40,710 nt of DNA from Streptomyces corallincola (GCF_019104725.1 NZ_JAHRXF010000052.1:1-40710), one strand, 5' to 3'. Shown: positions 1-7,712, counted from the stretch's first letter. A program made the numbers and translations. Notes: a model not told the origin generated them from the sequence alone.

Positions 1-84
1 CCGGGGGGGGGGGGGCCGGGGCGGTCCGGGGGGGGCGGGGGGGGGGGGTGGGGGGGGGGGGGGGCGGGGGGGGGGGGGGCGGTC
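1..84. repeat. Near-homopolymeric G tract at window start
   Basis: The first 84 bases are almost only G on the plus strand, broken by a few C and T, with several runs of eight or more G. Such a tract can form G-quadruplexes and is also a classic place for assembly or basecalling error, so its exact length should not be trusted. The whole stretch 1-354 holds no convincing gene: after the G tract come a direct repeat (86-155), GGCGGGCGTGG-like repeats to about 190, and the leader of the small exported protein that starts at 355. Confidence 0.8.
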
Positions 85-85
85 G

Positions 86-155
86 GGGCCCGCGTGGGTG
101 GGTTGGTGGGTGCGGAGGTGCGGGGCGGGTGTGAGGGCCCGCGTGGGTGGGTTGG
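86..155. repeat. Direct repeat, 21 bp, two copies
   Basis: A 21-bp G-rich sequence beginning GGGCCCGCGTGGG occurs identically at 86-106 and 135-155, about 49 bp apart. It lies in non-coding DNA upstream of the small exported protein gene. Its role is unknown; it may simply reflect slippage in the G-rich leader. Confidence 0.7.
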
Positions 156-354
156 CGCGAGGCGGGCGAGGCGGGCGTGGCGGGCGTGGGGACGTGCGGT
201 GGCGATGACGGTGACGGTGGCGGGGAATCTCATATGTCTTCTCGGTGCGGGGTTTCCGGCCGGTTCGGGCGTCGTTAGGCACGGCGTCACCGGCCGGACC
301 CGGCAAGGGCGCCGACCGGTGACGAGTCGCCGAGTTGCCGAGGAAAGGAACCCG

Positions 355-645
355 ATGAAGTCCCTGAAGGCCGCCGCTGTCATGGTCGGCTCCGTGGCTC
401 TCGCCGGTGCCGCCGCGCCCGCGTTCGCCCAGAACGCCGCCGAGCTGACGCCCACCAGCCTCAATGGCGCCGTCAACACGCTCACTTCGCACCCCCTCAC
501 CCTTGAGGACGCGATGCCGCTCCGGCACCAGTCCGACGCGCTGGACACCGAGAACAAGGACTCCGTGCTCAGCACCGTCAAGGGCACGACCACCGCCCTG
601 AACCAGCACAACCAGCTCCTCGGTGGACTCCCGCTGCAGAGCTGA
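355..645 (+). CDS. Small exported protein of unknown function
   Basis: A 96-residue protein. The ATG at 355 follows a good ribosome site (AGGAAAGGAA, 341-350). Residues 1-25 form a Sec signal peptide: Lys4-type N region, Ala/Val/Gly-rich core, and an AFA site before Gln26. The mature part is about 70 residues, without Cys, rich in Thr, Leu and Asn, with a Leu/Gly-rich tail, and matches no domain I recognise. The frame stays open upstream to 94, but that part is G-rich and has no ribosome site, so I reject the longer start. A hairpin follows the gene. It sits near a second exported protein and the tyrosinase/chaplin genes, so a cell-surface role in the aerial phase is possible but is inference only. 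Confidence 0.75.
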   Translation: MKSLKAAAVMVGSVALAGAAAPAFAQNAAELTPTSLNGAVNTLTSHPLTLEDAMPLRHQSDALDTENKDSVLSTVKGTTTALNQHNQLLGGLPLQS

Positions 646-666
646 GCCCTTCCGGGGCCGCATCAG

Positions 667-695
667 GGCCGGTACCGCACAGCGCGGGACCGGCC
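667..695 (+). terminator. Hairpin downstream of small exported protein
   Basis: GGCCGGT (667-673) pairs with ACCGGCC (689-695). An inner CCGC/GCGG stem continues it after one mismatch, leaving a five-base loop. There is no clear T run, which is common for Streptomyces terminators. Confidence 0.5.
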
Positions 696-806
696 TCCGG
701 TGTTTCCGGTGCCGCTTCGCTCGATCGTGTGGAGCGGCACCGGGCACTGGTCCGTAAGGGTGAGAAGCCGCCGGGGCCCGCGGCGCGCCGTCGATATGGT
801 CGCGCG

Positions 807-1307
807 GTGACCTCAACCACAAGCGAAGCCCGCCCCTTCCGCCCCGCCGATCTCGGCACGCTCGTCGTCCTGGCCTGGAGCGGCGAGGCGCCCGACGGCA
901 CCGACATGCCGTACCTGCTGGCCTACTCCCTCGGGGACACCGAGGGCGGTCCGGAGGCCACCGGCGCCGCGGTCGAGCACCTGCTCACCAGCAACGGCCT
1001 GCCGGTCGGCGGCGAGCTGGTGGACGGCACCACCAAGCCCAGCCTGCCGGTGACACTGCTGGTCGAGGCCGGTCAGGCCGTGGTCAACATGCCGCAGTTC
1101 GTCGCGCAGGCCGACGCCCCGCCGGAGTGGCTCGCCGCCGTCGGCCGCCGCGGTTACGCCTACCTCGTCTTCACCACCCTCGCCTGGCCCGAGGGCCGCC
1201 CCGGCAAGGTCATCGAGGCCGGGGAACTCGCCGCGTTCGCCGGTGCGGAGGAGACCCTGAAGTCCGCCGCGCACATCGTCCTCCCGGCCCGCAGCCTGCG
1301 TTCCTGA
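807..1307 (+). CDS. DUF5949-type protein
   Basis: 166 residues from a GTG at 807. Upstream in-frame starts (from 729) would add a basic, Pro/Gly-rich leader that looks like non-coding DNA, so the GTG giving MTSTTSEARPF is preferred, although its ribosome site is weak. It reads as a soluble cytoplasmic protein with the blocks GTLVVLAWSGEAPDG, PYLLAYSLGD, PVTLLVEAGQAVVNMPQ and YLVFTTLAWPEG. I recall these from the Streptomyces-restricted family DUF5949, which has no known function. There is no signal peptide or membrane segment. A strong hairpin follows at 1356-1388. Confidence 0.7.
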   Translation: MTSTTSEARPFRPADLGTLVVLAWSGEAPDGTDMPYLLAYSLGDTEGGPEATGAAVEHLLTSNGLPVGGELVDGTTKPSLPVTLLVEAGQAVVNMPQFVAQADAPPEWLAAVGRRGYAYLVFTTLAWPEGRPGKVIEAGELAAFAGAEETLKSAAHIVLPARSLRS

Positions 1308-1355
1308 GCGCCCTGAGTGCCCGGGACGCCCGGGCGCCGTGGGTGGTGCCGCGAC

Positions 1356-1388
1356 CCCGCGGGCCGGTGCGTGGTCCGGGCCCGCGGG
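1356..1388 (+). terminator. GC-rich hairpin after DUF5949-type gene
   Basis: CCCGCGGGCC (1356-1365) pairs perfectly with GGCCCGCGGG (1379-1388) around a 13-base loop, about 50 bp after the stop codon. It has no T run, so it is a probable but not certain terminator. Confidence 0.6.
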
Positions 1389-1415
1389 ATCGTACGGGCC
1401 GATCGTCGCCTTGTC

Positions 1416-1520
1416 CGACGACCGTTCGTACGACGACCTTTTATGCGACCACCTTTCATGCGATGACCGTTCGTGCGACGACCCGCTGTACGACAAGGTG
1501 CTGTACGACGAACGAAAAGC
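1416..1520. repeat. 15-bp tandem repeat array in intergenic region
   Basis: Seven consecutive 15-bp units run in strict phase from 1416 to 1520. The typical unit is CGACGACCGTTCGTA, with variants such as CGACCACCTTTCATG, CGATGACCGTTCGTG and CGACGACCCGCTGTA; the last unit matches only over its first half. The array occupies the 363-bp gap (1308-1670) upstream of the exported protein at 1671. The rest of that gap holds the hairpin at 1356-1388 and an ordinary leader. A small frame through the array would give pentapeptide-like repeats but has no credible start. Confidence 0.85.
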
Positions 1521-1670
1521 CCATGAGTGATGAGTCGATGAACCGGTGGGCCGATGGACGATCAGCCGACGATTGCTGCGACCGGAGGAATTGTGAACGG
1601 GTCGCGTTTTCCGGCTCGTTGGGCGGTACGGACGTGAACCTCCCGCAATCCGAAAGGGACCGTACCTGAC

Positions 1671-2183
1671 ATGAAGTCCACCACCCGAGGAACCCTTGCC
1701 GCCGTCGTGACGGGCGTCGCGGCCACCGTGGGCGCCGCCGTGCCCGCCGCAGCCGTCGGTTCGGTGCCCGTCCCGGTGCCGCTGGACGGCGTCTCCCAGT
1801 CCCTGAACATGGAGGTGCCGAAGGTCGCCCTCGATGTGCCGCTGCTGACACCGGGCGCCCCCGACGGCCCGCGCTACGTCACCGGCCGACTCGTCCCGGA
1901 CCGCACCCTTCCGCAGCTCCCGCTGACCGGTGCGCTGCCCGGCGCGGACGTGCGGGCGCCGCTGCCGCGCGTCCTCGGCGACGACTTCGACCACGTCGGC
2001 GTGGACGCCCCCGCCTCCGACCTGCACACCCTCGCCCCCGGGCTCTCGGTGGACGCTCCGCTCACCCAGCCGAACCCCGACAACTACGGCCTGCCGGACC
2101 TGAAGCTGCCGCAGGTGGGCGTGCTCACCCCGATGTTGCAGACGGTGCCGGGGGCGGACCTGGGCATGGGTCCGGGGCTCTGA
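1671..2183 (+). CDS. Exported Val/Pro/Leu-rich protein of unknown function
   Basis: 170 residues. The ATG at 1671 is preceded by GAAAGGGACCG. Residues 1-28 are a Sec signal peptide with a small-residue core and an AAA-type cleavage region. The mature chain has no Cys and is made of short alternating Pro/Val/Leu/Asp segments (such as VPVPVPLDG, KLPQVGVLTP) with little predicted helix, so it may be extended or beta-rich. I recognise no domain. It lies just upstream of melC1 in the same direction, but a 107-bp gap with its own small hairpin (2204-2219) and a large dyad separates them, so it is probably not co-transcribed as a tight operon. It could be a surface protein of aerial growth, which is inference. 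Confidence 0.7.
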   Translation: MKSTTRGTLAAVVTGVAATVGAAVPAAAVGSVPVPVPLDGVSQSLNMEVPKVALDVPLLTPGAPDGPRYVTGRLVPDRTLPQLPLTGALPGADVRAPLPRVLGDDFDHVGVDAPASDLHTLAPGLSVDAPLTQPNPDNYGLPDLKLPQVGVLTPMLQTVPGADLGMGPGL

Positions 2184-2234
2184 TCCACGGGCTGTTTTCG
2201 GGAGCCGGGTGACCCCGGCCGCTCTCCGCCGTTA

Positions 2235-2276
2235 CCGGTACGGACATCCGGTTCCCCGCGACCGGATCCGTACCGG
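2235..2276 (+). promoter_or_regulatory. Large dyad/hairpin just before the melC1 ribosome site
   Basis: CCGGTACGGACATCCGG (2235-2251) is the reverse complement of CCGGATCCGTACCGG (2262-2276) except for a two-base CA bulge, with a ten-base loop. It ends four bases before the GGAG ribosome site (2281-2284) and 14 bases before the melC1 ATG. As RNA it would be a very stable stem in the leader; as DNA it could be a dimeric operator. Either role is inferred. Confidence 0.65.
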
Positions 2277-2290
2277 ACGAGGAGTGAGAC

Positions 2291-2980
2291 ATGGGCGTGG
2301 GAACCGGTGAGGGCCCGGCGGTGACCGGTGAGGGCCGAGCGGTGACCGGTGAGCGGCGCGGACCCGCCGCCCGGCACGTACGCCGCCGGGAGACGGTGCG
2401 GGGGCTGCTGGCGGCCCTCGCCGCCCTGGTGGGCGCGCCGCTGCTCGGGGCCTCCCGAGCGGGACCGGCACGGGGGGCGGAGCCGGGGGCGCCGGACGTG
2501 TGGCCCCCACACATGGGTTCGTCCCACATGGGGGCGTCCCACATGGACGCTTCGCACATGGGGTCGTCGCACATGGGTGCCGGGGAGCACGGTGGTGTTC
2601 TGCCGGAGGGCCCGGAGCGGGCGGTGCCGTTCGAGGAGACCTACCGGGGCCGTCGGCTGCGGGGCGGGCCGGTGCGTGACGCCGCCGGGCGGTCCACGGA
2701 CGAGGGCGCGTGGGAGATCACCGTGGACGGGCGCCCACTGCACCTGATGCGACGGGCCGACGGCACCTGGCTCAGCATGGTGGACCACTACACCTCGCAC
2801 CCGACACCGCTCGGCGCGACGCGGGCGGCCGTGGACGAACTGGGGCCCGGCCGTCGGCTGCGCGACCTGATGTCCGGCCCGGCCGGGCACCGGCATGGGA
2901 CGCCGGACACGGGCGGCACGGCGGCGACGGGCACGGGGATGACCAACGGGATGGGGGCGGACAGTGGCGTACGTACGTAA
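2291..2980 (+). CDS. melC1: Tyrosinase cofactor MelC1 with His-Met repeat insert
   Basis: 229 residues from the ATG at 2291 (ribosome site GGAG, 2281). MelC1 is the copper chaperone that binds apotyrosinase MelC2, delivers two coppers and carries it through the Tat pathway. After an Arg-rich N region with RRRETVRGLL (about 31-40) comes a hydrophobic stretch to about 52, consistent with a Tat signal. The conserved MelC1 domain is at about 116-190: PFEETYRGRRLRGG, WEITVDGRPLHLMRRADGTW, VDHYTSHPTPLGATRAAVDEL. It is longer than usual family members because of three additions: Thr-Gly-Glu repeats before the Tat motif (about 5-21), a five-fold SHMG(S/A)-type repeat at 74-98, and a Gly/Thr/Met tail with HRHG. 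The added His and Met residues suggest copper binding. It overlaps melC2 by 17 bp. Confidence 0.93.
   Translation: MGVGTGEGPAVTGEGRAVTGERRGPAARHVRRRETVRGLLAALAALVGAPLLGASRAGPARGAEPGAPDVWPPHMGSSHMGASHMDASHMGSSHMGAGEHGGVLPEGPERAVPFEETYRGRRLRGGPVRDAAGRSTDEGAWEITVDGRPLHLMRRADGTWLSMVDHYTSHPTPLGATRAAVDELGPGRRLRDLMSGPAGHRHGTPDTGGTAATGTGMTNGMGADSGVRT
2510..2584 (+). repeat. 15-bp tandem repeat inside melC1 encoding His-Met units
   Basis: Five 15-bp units start with CACATGG at 2510, 2525, 2540, 2555 and 2570. They encode HMGSS, HMGAS, HMDAS, HMGSS and HMGAG (residues 74-98). The unit length is a multiple of three, so copy-number change would keep the frame. Confidence 0.9.
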
Positions 2981-3830
2981 GAACGTGGGAGCGCTCGGCG
3001 CGAGCGAGCGGCGGCGGTTCGTGAACGCGCTGCTGGAGGTGAAGCGGCGCGGGGAGTACGACGACTTCGTGCGGCTGCACCTCGACCACTACACCTCGGA
3101 CGGCGAACGCGGCCTGCGCAGCGCGCACATGACCCCGTCGTTCTTTCCCTGGCACCGCGCGTTCCTGCTGGAGGTGGAGCGCGCGCTGCAACGGGTGGAC
3201 TCCTCGGTGACCATCCCGTACTGGGACTGGACCAGGGACCGTACGCGTACCTCGGTGCCGTGGACCGCCGACCTGCTCGGCGGCGACGGGCGGCGCTCCG
3301 ACCGGCAGGTGACCACGGGGCCGTTCGCGTACGGCACCGGGAACTGGACGCTCACCGTCGGCGTCACCGACGCCAGGTTCCTGACCCGCGACCTCGGCCG
3401 CGCCGCGTCCCCGATCGAACTCCCCACCGAACCGGACGTGAAGACGGCCCTGGACGACCCGGTCTACGACGTACGCCCCTGGGACTCGACGGTGAAGAGC
3501 GGGTTCCGCAACCGGCTGGAGGGGTGGGGGACCGGCAGCGGCAGCGCGTCCTGGCGGAACCACAACCGGGTGCACCGCTGGGTCGGCGGCGCGATGATGG
3601 GCGGCGCGTCCGTCAACGACCCGGTGTTCCTGCTGCACCACTCCTTCGTCGATCTCCTCTGGCAGCGCTGGCAGCGCGCCCACCGCGAGCACCGGTACCT
3701 GCCCGCCAACCCGCCGCCGCTCGGCGATCTCCAGCACGGCCGGATCGTCTCCCGCCACGAGAAGCTGCCGCCGTGGGACATGACACCGGACCAGCTGGAG
3801 GACGTGGCGCGGATCTACCGCTACGCCTGA
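2964..3830 (+). CDS. melC2: Tyrosinase MelC2
   Basis: 288 residues from a GTG at 2964, inside the end of melC1, giving MAYVRKN as in known MelC2. It is a type-3 copper enzyme that oxidises tyrosine to dopa and dopaquinone, the first steps of melanin formation, after export with MelC1. CuA ligands are His39, His55 and His64 (in RLH, SAH and PWHRAF); CuB ligands are His200, His204 and His226 (in RNHNRVHRWVGG and NDPVFLLHHSF). PYWDW and NRLEGW are also present. It has no signal peptide of its own, as expected for carriage by MelC1. Compared with recalled family members it is about 15 residues longer, and the usual Trp before Leu-His-His is Leu223. All six ligands are intact, so activity is expected. 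Confidence 0.96.
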   Translation: MAYVRKNVGALGASERRRFVNALLEVKRRGEYDDFVRLHLDHYTSDGERGLRSAHMTPSFFPWHRAFLLEVERALQRVDSSVTIPYWDWTRDRTRTSVPWTADLLGGDGRRSDRQVTTGPFAYGTGNWTLTVGVTDARFLTRDLGRAASPIELPTEPDVKTALDDPVYDVRPWDSTVKSGFRNRLEGWGTGSGSASWRNHNRVHRWVGGAMMGGASVNDPVFLLHHSFVDLLWQRWQRAHREHRYLPANPPPLGDLQHGRIVSRHEKLPPWDMTPDQLEDVARIYRYA

Positions 3831-3844
3831 CGTTCCGGGACGGG

Positions 3845-3882
3845 GGGAGCCCCGGCGCTTCGTGGCGCCGGGGCTCCCTTTT
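3845..3882 (+). terminator. Strong intrinsic terminator after the mel operon
   Basis: A perfect 14-bp stem (3845-3858 with 3865-3878) encloses the six-base loop TTCGTG and is followed by TTTT (3879-3882). It sits 14 bp after the melC2 stop and before the convergent chaplin gene, which it probably also serves. Confidence 0.9.
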
Positions 3883-3916
3883 CGTACCGTGCGTCTGCCG
3901 CGCGAGTGGGGCGTGG

Positions 3917-4186
3917 TCAGCTGCCGTAGCCGTAGTCGCCCTGCTCGCCCATGTTGGCGCAGGTGTTGCCGAAGGCGGGGTTGAGCAGGCCGATCACATC
4001 GACCGTGTTGCCGCACAGGTTGACGGGCACGTTCACCGGGACCTGGACCAGGTTGCCCGAGCCGACACCGGGCGACCCGGCCGCCGCACCCTGGGCACCC
4101 GCGTCCGCGAGGGCCATACCGGCCCCACCGAGCATCACGGCACCCGCGCCGAGCGCGACGACGGCCGCCTTTGCGATGCGAGACAT
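3917..4186 (-). CDS. chpG: Short chaplin (ChpG-type)
   Basis: 89 residues. The ATG at 4186 is spaced six bases from GGAG; a GTG one codon upstream is too close to that site. Residues 1-28 are a Sec signal peptide ending in ALADA. The mature protein is one chaplin domain: GSPGVGSGNLVQVPVNVPVN, then CGNTVDVIGLLNPAFGNTC with both conserved Cys, followed by an extra Gly/Tyr tail (GEQGDYGYGS). Chaplins assemble into amyloid-like fibrils at the air interface and lower surface tension so that aerial hyphae can grow. Having both Cys excludes ChpE. The symbol chpG rests on position next to melC2, as in S. coelicolor (recalled), not on diagnostic residues. Confidence 0.88.
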   Translation of the reverse strand: MSRIAKAAVVALGAGAVMLGGAGMALADAGAQGAAAGSPGVGSGNLVQVPVNVPVNLCGNTVDVIGLLNPAFGNTCANMGEQGDYGYGS

Positions 4187-4377
4187 CACGTTCTCCTTCG
4201 TTACTGGAAAGCACGACGACAGGACCAGCCGCCGCGCTGCCCCTTCAACGGCGGGGTGTGGGGGGTGGTCACGGGGGAGGCCGGGCGGGCTTGCCGGGAG
4301 ATCCGGCTCACGCGCGGTCTTCTCACGATGACTTTGCGTCCGTACGATCGCTGGTCTGACGCGATCCAGGGGGGAAG

Positions 4378-7300
4378 ATGTCAGGGGGGACGGACGGCTG
4401 GCTTCTCGCCGCTGTCGCGGAGTTCGGGCGTGCCTGCAAAATCAAACTCGCCGGTGGGGGAAGCCAGGAAGCCGCGATCCGGGCTCCGCTGGAGGCGTTG
4501 CTGCGGGCGGTCGGAACGCATCACTCGCGGCCTGATGTCTCGTGGCACGACGAGTACGCGGTGCCCGATCTCGGAGTGCGCCCGGACTACGCGGTTCGCA
4601 CGGGCGGCGAACTGACCGGGTACATCGAGCTCAAGAAGCCAGGACTGGCCGTGAATCCCGAGACCTTCGGGAAGGCCAACCGGGAGCAGTGGGAGAAGCT
4701 CAGGAATCTCCCGAATCTGCTGTACTCCAACGGCACCGAATGGCGACTGTTCCGGGACGGGCAGCAACTCGGTGAGGCGGTCTACTTCAGCGGCTCGCTG
4801 CGCACGGCGGGTGACAGGCTGGCGCCCGCGGTGCCGGAGGCGTTCGACGCGCTGCTCAAGCAGTTCCTTCTGTGGACTCCGCCGGACATCACCCGCGTCG
4901 CGCGACTCGTCCAGCACGTGGCGCCCCTGTGCCGTCTGCTCCGTGGTGCCGTACTCGAACAACTTGCGGCCGAGGCACGATCGTCGAGCCGGGACGACGA
5001 CATTCATGCCCGTCCCTTCACCGGGCTGAAGAACGACTGGCGTCGGATGCTGTTCCCGTCGGCCGACGACGAGACGTTCGCCGACGGTTATGCCCAGGCT
5101 GTGACCTTTTCCCTGCTTCTCGCCCGTTCCGAGGGCATCCTCCGGAGCGGGAACGACGGCCTCCACGAGATCGGCCGACGGCTGGACGCCGATCACGCCC
5201 TCATGGGGAAGGCGCTGCAACTCCTCACCGACAATGTCAACGAGCGTTTCGGCGTCACCCTCGAACTCCTCCGCCGCACGATCGCCAAGGTGGACTGGCC
5301 GGCCATCCGCGCGGGCAACCGTGACGCCTACCTCCACCTGTACGAGCACTTTCTCCGGGTCTACGATCCGGAGCTGCGGCAGCGGAGTGGTTCGTACTAC
5401 ACGCCGCACGAGGTGGTGCTGGAGATGGTGCGCCTCACCGAGGACGTACTGCGCACCCGGCTCGGGCAGGAGGCGGGATTCGGCAGCGACGGTGTACGAA
5501 TCGTCGATCCCGCGATGGGCACCGGGACCTTCCTCAGCACGGTCATCGAGCGAGTCGCCGAGCAGGCCTCCGACAGCTCCGGTCCCGCGATGGCCGCGGA
5601 CGCCATATCGAGGCTCGCGCCCCGCCTGTACGGCTTCGAACTCCAGATGGGGCCGTTCGCCGTCGCGGAACTGCGTGCGTCCGACCTCCTCAAGCGGTAC
5701 GGGGCCGTGCCGCCGGACGGCGGCCTCAACCTCTTCGTCACCGATACGCTCGACAACCCGTTCGTCGAGGACGAGTATCTGGCGTCCACGTACGGCGCGC
5801 TGTCCGATTCGCGGCGGCGTGCCAACGATGTCAAGGCCAATGTCCCCGTCACCGTCGTCATCGCCAACCCGCCCTACGACGACAAGGCCGAGGACCGCGG
5901 CGGCTGGGTGGAGAAGCGGGCCGACCGGCGGGATGTGCCGCTGCTGGACGCCTTCCGCCTTGCCGGGAACGGGCGTTACGAGCACGTACTCAAGAACATG
6001 TACGTGTACTTCTGGCGCTGGGCCACCTGGAAGGTCTTCGACGCGCATGACGGCGAACGGCACGGGGTGGTCTGCTTCATCACCCCGTCGGGCTGGGCGA
6101 CGGGGCCCGGCGGGCGGGGGATGCGGGAGTATCTGCGGCGCACCTGCGACGAGGGCTGGATCATCAACCTGTCCCCGGAAGGGCACCGTTCGGACGTGGC
6201 GACCCGCGTGTTTCCCGGAGTCGCCCAGCCACTGGCCGTCTCGATCTTCGTCCGCAGAGCCGGAGTCGAGCGTGCCGACGACCATCGGGCGAGGGTGCAC
6301 TACCGCGCCGTCGCGGGACGCCGGGCGGACAAGTTCGAGCAGTTGCGCGACATCGGCATCGACGACGGCGGCTGGCGCGAGGCCCACTCCCTGAGCCCGC
6401 GGCCGTTCACCCCGCGCAGCCAGTCGGGCTGGGAGGAGTTCCCCGCACTCCACGACCTCTTCCCCTGGGGGAGTTTGGGGGTGACGCCCAATCGGGCGTG
6501 GGTGACCGATCCGTCGATGGAGGTCCTGCGTCAACGGTGGACCACGCTGATAAGGACCGACGATCCGCTCGTCAAGGCGGAGCAGTTCAAGGAGACCCGC
6601 GACCGCGACATGCGGGCGAGGAAGGAACCCTTGCCGGGCCGGGCCGCTCATTCGGGCCCGATGTCCCAGGAGCGGGACGTCCGCCCGGACCTCATACGCA
6701 CCGCGCTGCGCAGTTTCGACCGGCAGTGGCTCATAGCGGACCAGCGTGTACTCGACTATCCGCGCCCCGACCTCTGGGCCTCTCTTCAGCGCGGACAGAT
6801 ATTCCTCAACCAGCAGTCGGCGCACGAGATCGATTCCGGTCCGGCCGTGGTGGCCACTCATCTCATCCCGGACACCCATCACTTCAACGGCCGGGGCGGC
6901 CGCGTACTGCCGCTCCTGCACCCCGACGGATCGCCCAATCCGCCACCCGCGCTACTCGATCACGTGGCCCGTCATACCGGACAGGACTCCGTGACGCCGC
7001 TGGATTTCGCCGCCTACGTCATGGCGGTCGCCGGACACCGTGCGTTCACGGAGAAGTTCGCGGAGGAGCTGCTCACGCCAGGGGTACGTGTGCCGCTGAC
7101 CTGCGACGGTGCTCTCTGGGAGCGGGCCGTCGCGTCCGGCCGGGAAATCCTCTGGGCCTCGACCTACGGCGAGGTACTCGCGGACCCGGCCGCGGGAAGA
7201 CCTGCCGGGGACGTGCGGTTCCCGAAGGGGGACACGCGGCAGGTCCGTTACCTCACCCACATCGGCGGCGGGATTCCCGATCGGCTCGATTACGACCCCG

Positions 7301-7686
7301 CCACGCGGACGCTGCGTCTCGGAGCGGGGTCGTTCTGCCCCGTCCCGGAGCCGGTCCGTTCCTACGACGTGGGCGGGATGAACGTCGTCGGCAAGTGGTT
7401 CGGCTATCGCAAGGCCAGGCCCACCAGCAAGCGGACGAGTCCGCTGGACGACATTCACGCCGGGACCTGGCCGCACGAATGGACGACGGAGCTCGTCGAA
7501 CTCCTCTCCGTACTGCGCCGCCTCACCGATCTCGCGCCCGTCCAGGCGGATCTTCTGGAGGAGATACTCGCGGGCCCGGTGATCACCGAGACGGACCTGA
7601 TCGGGAGCGGGGCGCTGCCCGTGCGGGCCGCCGCGCGCAAGGCCCGGCACGCCGCCGCGTCCGACACCCTCTTCGGCGTCGTGTGA
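4378..7686 (+). CDS. Single-chain restriction-modification enzyme (type ISP/IIG-like N6-adenine methylase with nuclease domain)
   Basis: 1102 residues, ATG at 4378 after AGGGGGGAAG. The N-terminal part carries a PD-(D/E)xK-like nuclease signature: Asp70 in RPDYAV, then GYIELKKPG with Glu84 and Lys86. The central domain is a gamma-class N6-adenine methyltransferase: SAM motif I DPAMGTGTF (Asp377-Phe385) and catalytic NPPY (497-500), preceded by the helical SGSYYTPHEVV block. The last roughly 500 residues look like the type ISP C-terminal specificity region that reads the DNA target. True type ISP enzymes such as LlaGI also have an SF2 helicase between nuclease and methylase. I see none here and the length leaves no room, so it resembles a type IIG/IIL layout. 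No partner subunit is encoded nearby. It likely modifies and cuts DNA against phage; the target site cannot be read from sequence. Confidence 0.85.
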   Translation: MSGGTDGWLLAAVAEFGRACKIKLAGGGSQEAAIRAPLEALLRAVGTHHSRPDVSWHDEYAVPDLGVRPDYAVRTGGELTGYIELKKPGLAVNPETFGKANREQWEKLRNLPNLLYSNGTEWRLFRDGQQLGEAVYFSGSLRTAGDRLAPAVPEAFDALLKQFLLWTPPDITRVARLVQHVAPLCRLLRGAVLEQLAAEARSSSRDDDIHARPFTGLKNDWRRMLFPSADDETFADGYAQAVTFSLLLARSEGILRSGNDGLHEIGRRLDADHALMGKALQLLTDNVNERFGVTLELLRRTIAKVDWPAIRAGNRDAYLHLYEHFLRVYDPELRQRSGSYYTPHEVVLEMVRLTEDVLRTRLGQEAGFGSDGVRIVDPAMGTGTFLSTVIERVAEQASDSSGPAMAADAISRLAPRLYGFELQMGPFAVAELRASDLLKRYGAVPPDGGLNLFVTDTLDNPFVEDEYLASTYGALSDSRRRANDVKANVPVTVVIANPPYDDKAEDRGGWVEKRADRRDVPLLDAFRLAGNGRYEHVLKNMYVYFWRWATWKVFDAHDGERHGVVCFITPSGWATGPGGRGMREYLRRTCDEGWIINLSPEGHRSDVATRVFPGVAQPLAVSIFVRRAGVERADDHRARVHYRAVAGRRADKFEQLRDIGIDDGGWREAHSLSPRPFTPRSQSGWEEFPALHDLFPWGSLGVTPNRAWVTDPSMEVLRQRWTTLIRTDDPLVKAEQFKETRDRDMRARKEPLPGRAAHSGPMSQERDVRPDLIRTALRSFDRQWLIADQRVLDYPRPDLWASLQRGQIFLNQQSAHEIDSGPAVVATHLIPDTHHFNGRGGRVLPLLHPDGSPNPPPALLDHVARHTGQDSVTPLDFAAYVMAVAGHRAFTEKFAEELLTPGVRVPLTCDGALWERAVASGREILWASTYGEVLADPAAGRPAGDVRFPKGDTRQVRYLTHIGGGIPDRLDYDPATRTLRLGAGSFCPVPEPVRSYDVGGMNVVGKWFGYRKARPTSKRTSPLDDIHAGTWPHEWTTELVELLSVLRRLTDLAPVQADLLEEILAGPVITETDLIGSGALPVRAAARKARHAAASDTLFGVV

Positions 7687-7712
7687 AGGACCGGCGCGTG
7701 AGTACGGGTGCT

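Noticed and set aside
1416..1520. CRISPR array
   Set aside because: Units are 15 bp and contiguous with no spacers, and no cas genes are present. No CRISPR was seen anywhere in the window.
1339..1530. Small plus-strand frame giving pentapeptide-like repeats (DDRSY, DDLLC, DHLSC ...)
   Set aside because: The pattern follows automatically from the 15-bp DNA array. The start has no ribosome site and the first half reads through a terminator hairpin, so it is probably not translated. The reverse-strand S(H/Y)ERS reading was rejected for the same reason.
4381..6921. Long minus-strand open frame opposite the restriction-modification gene
   Set aside because: High GC in the third position of the plus-strand gene removes stops from the opposite strand. 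The translation is Arg/Gly/Val-rich with no domain, while the plus-strand product has clear methylase motifs.
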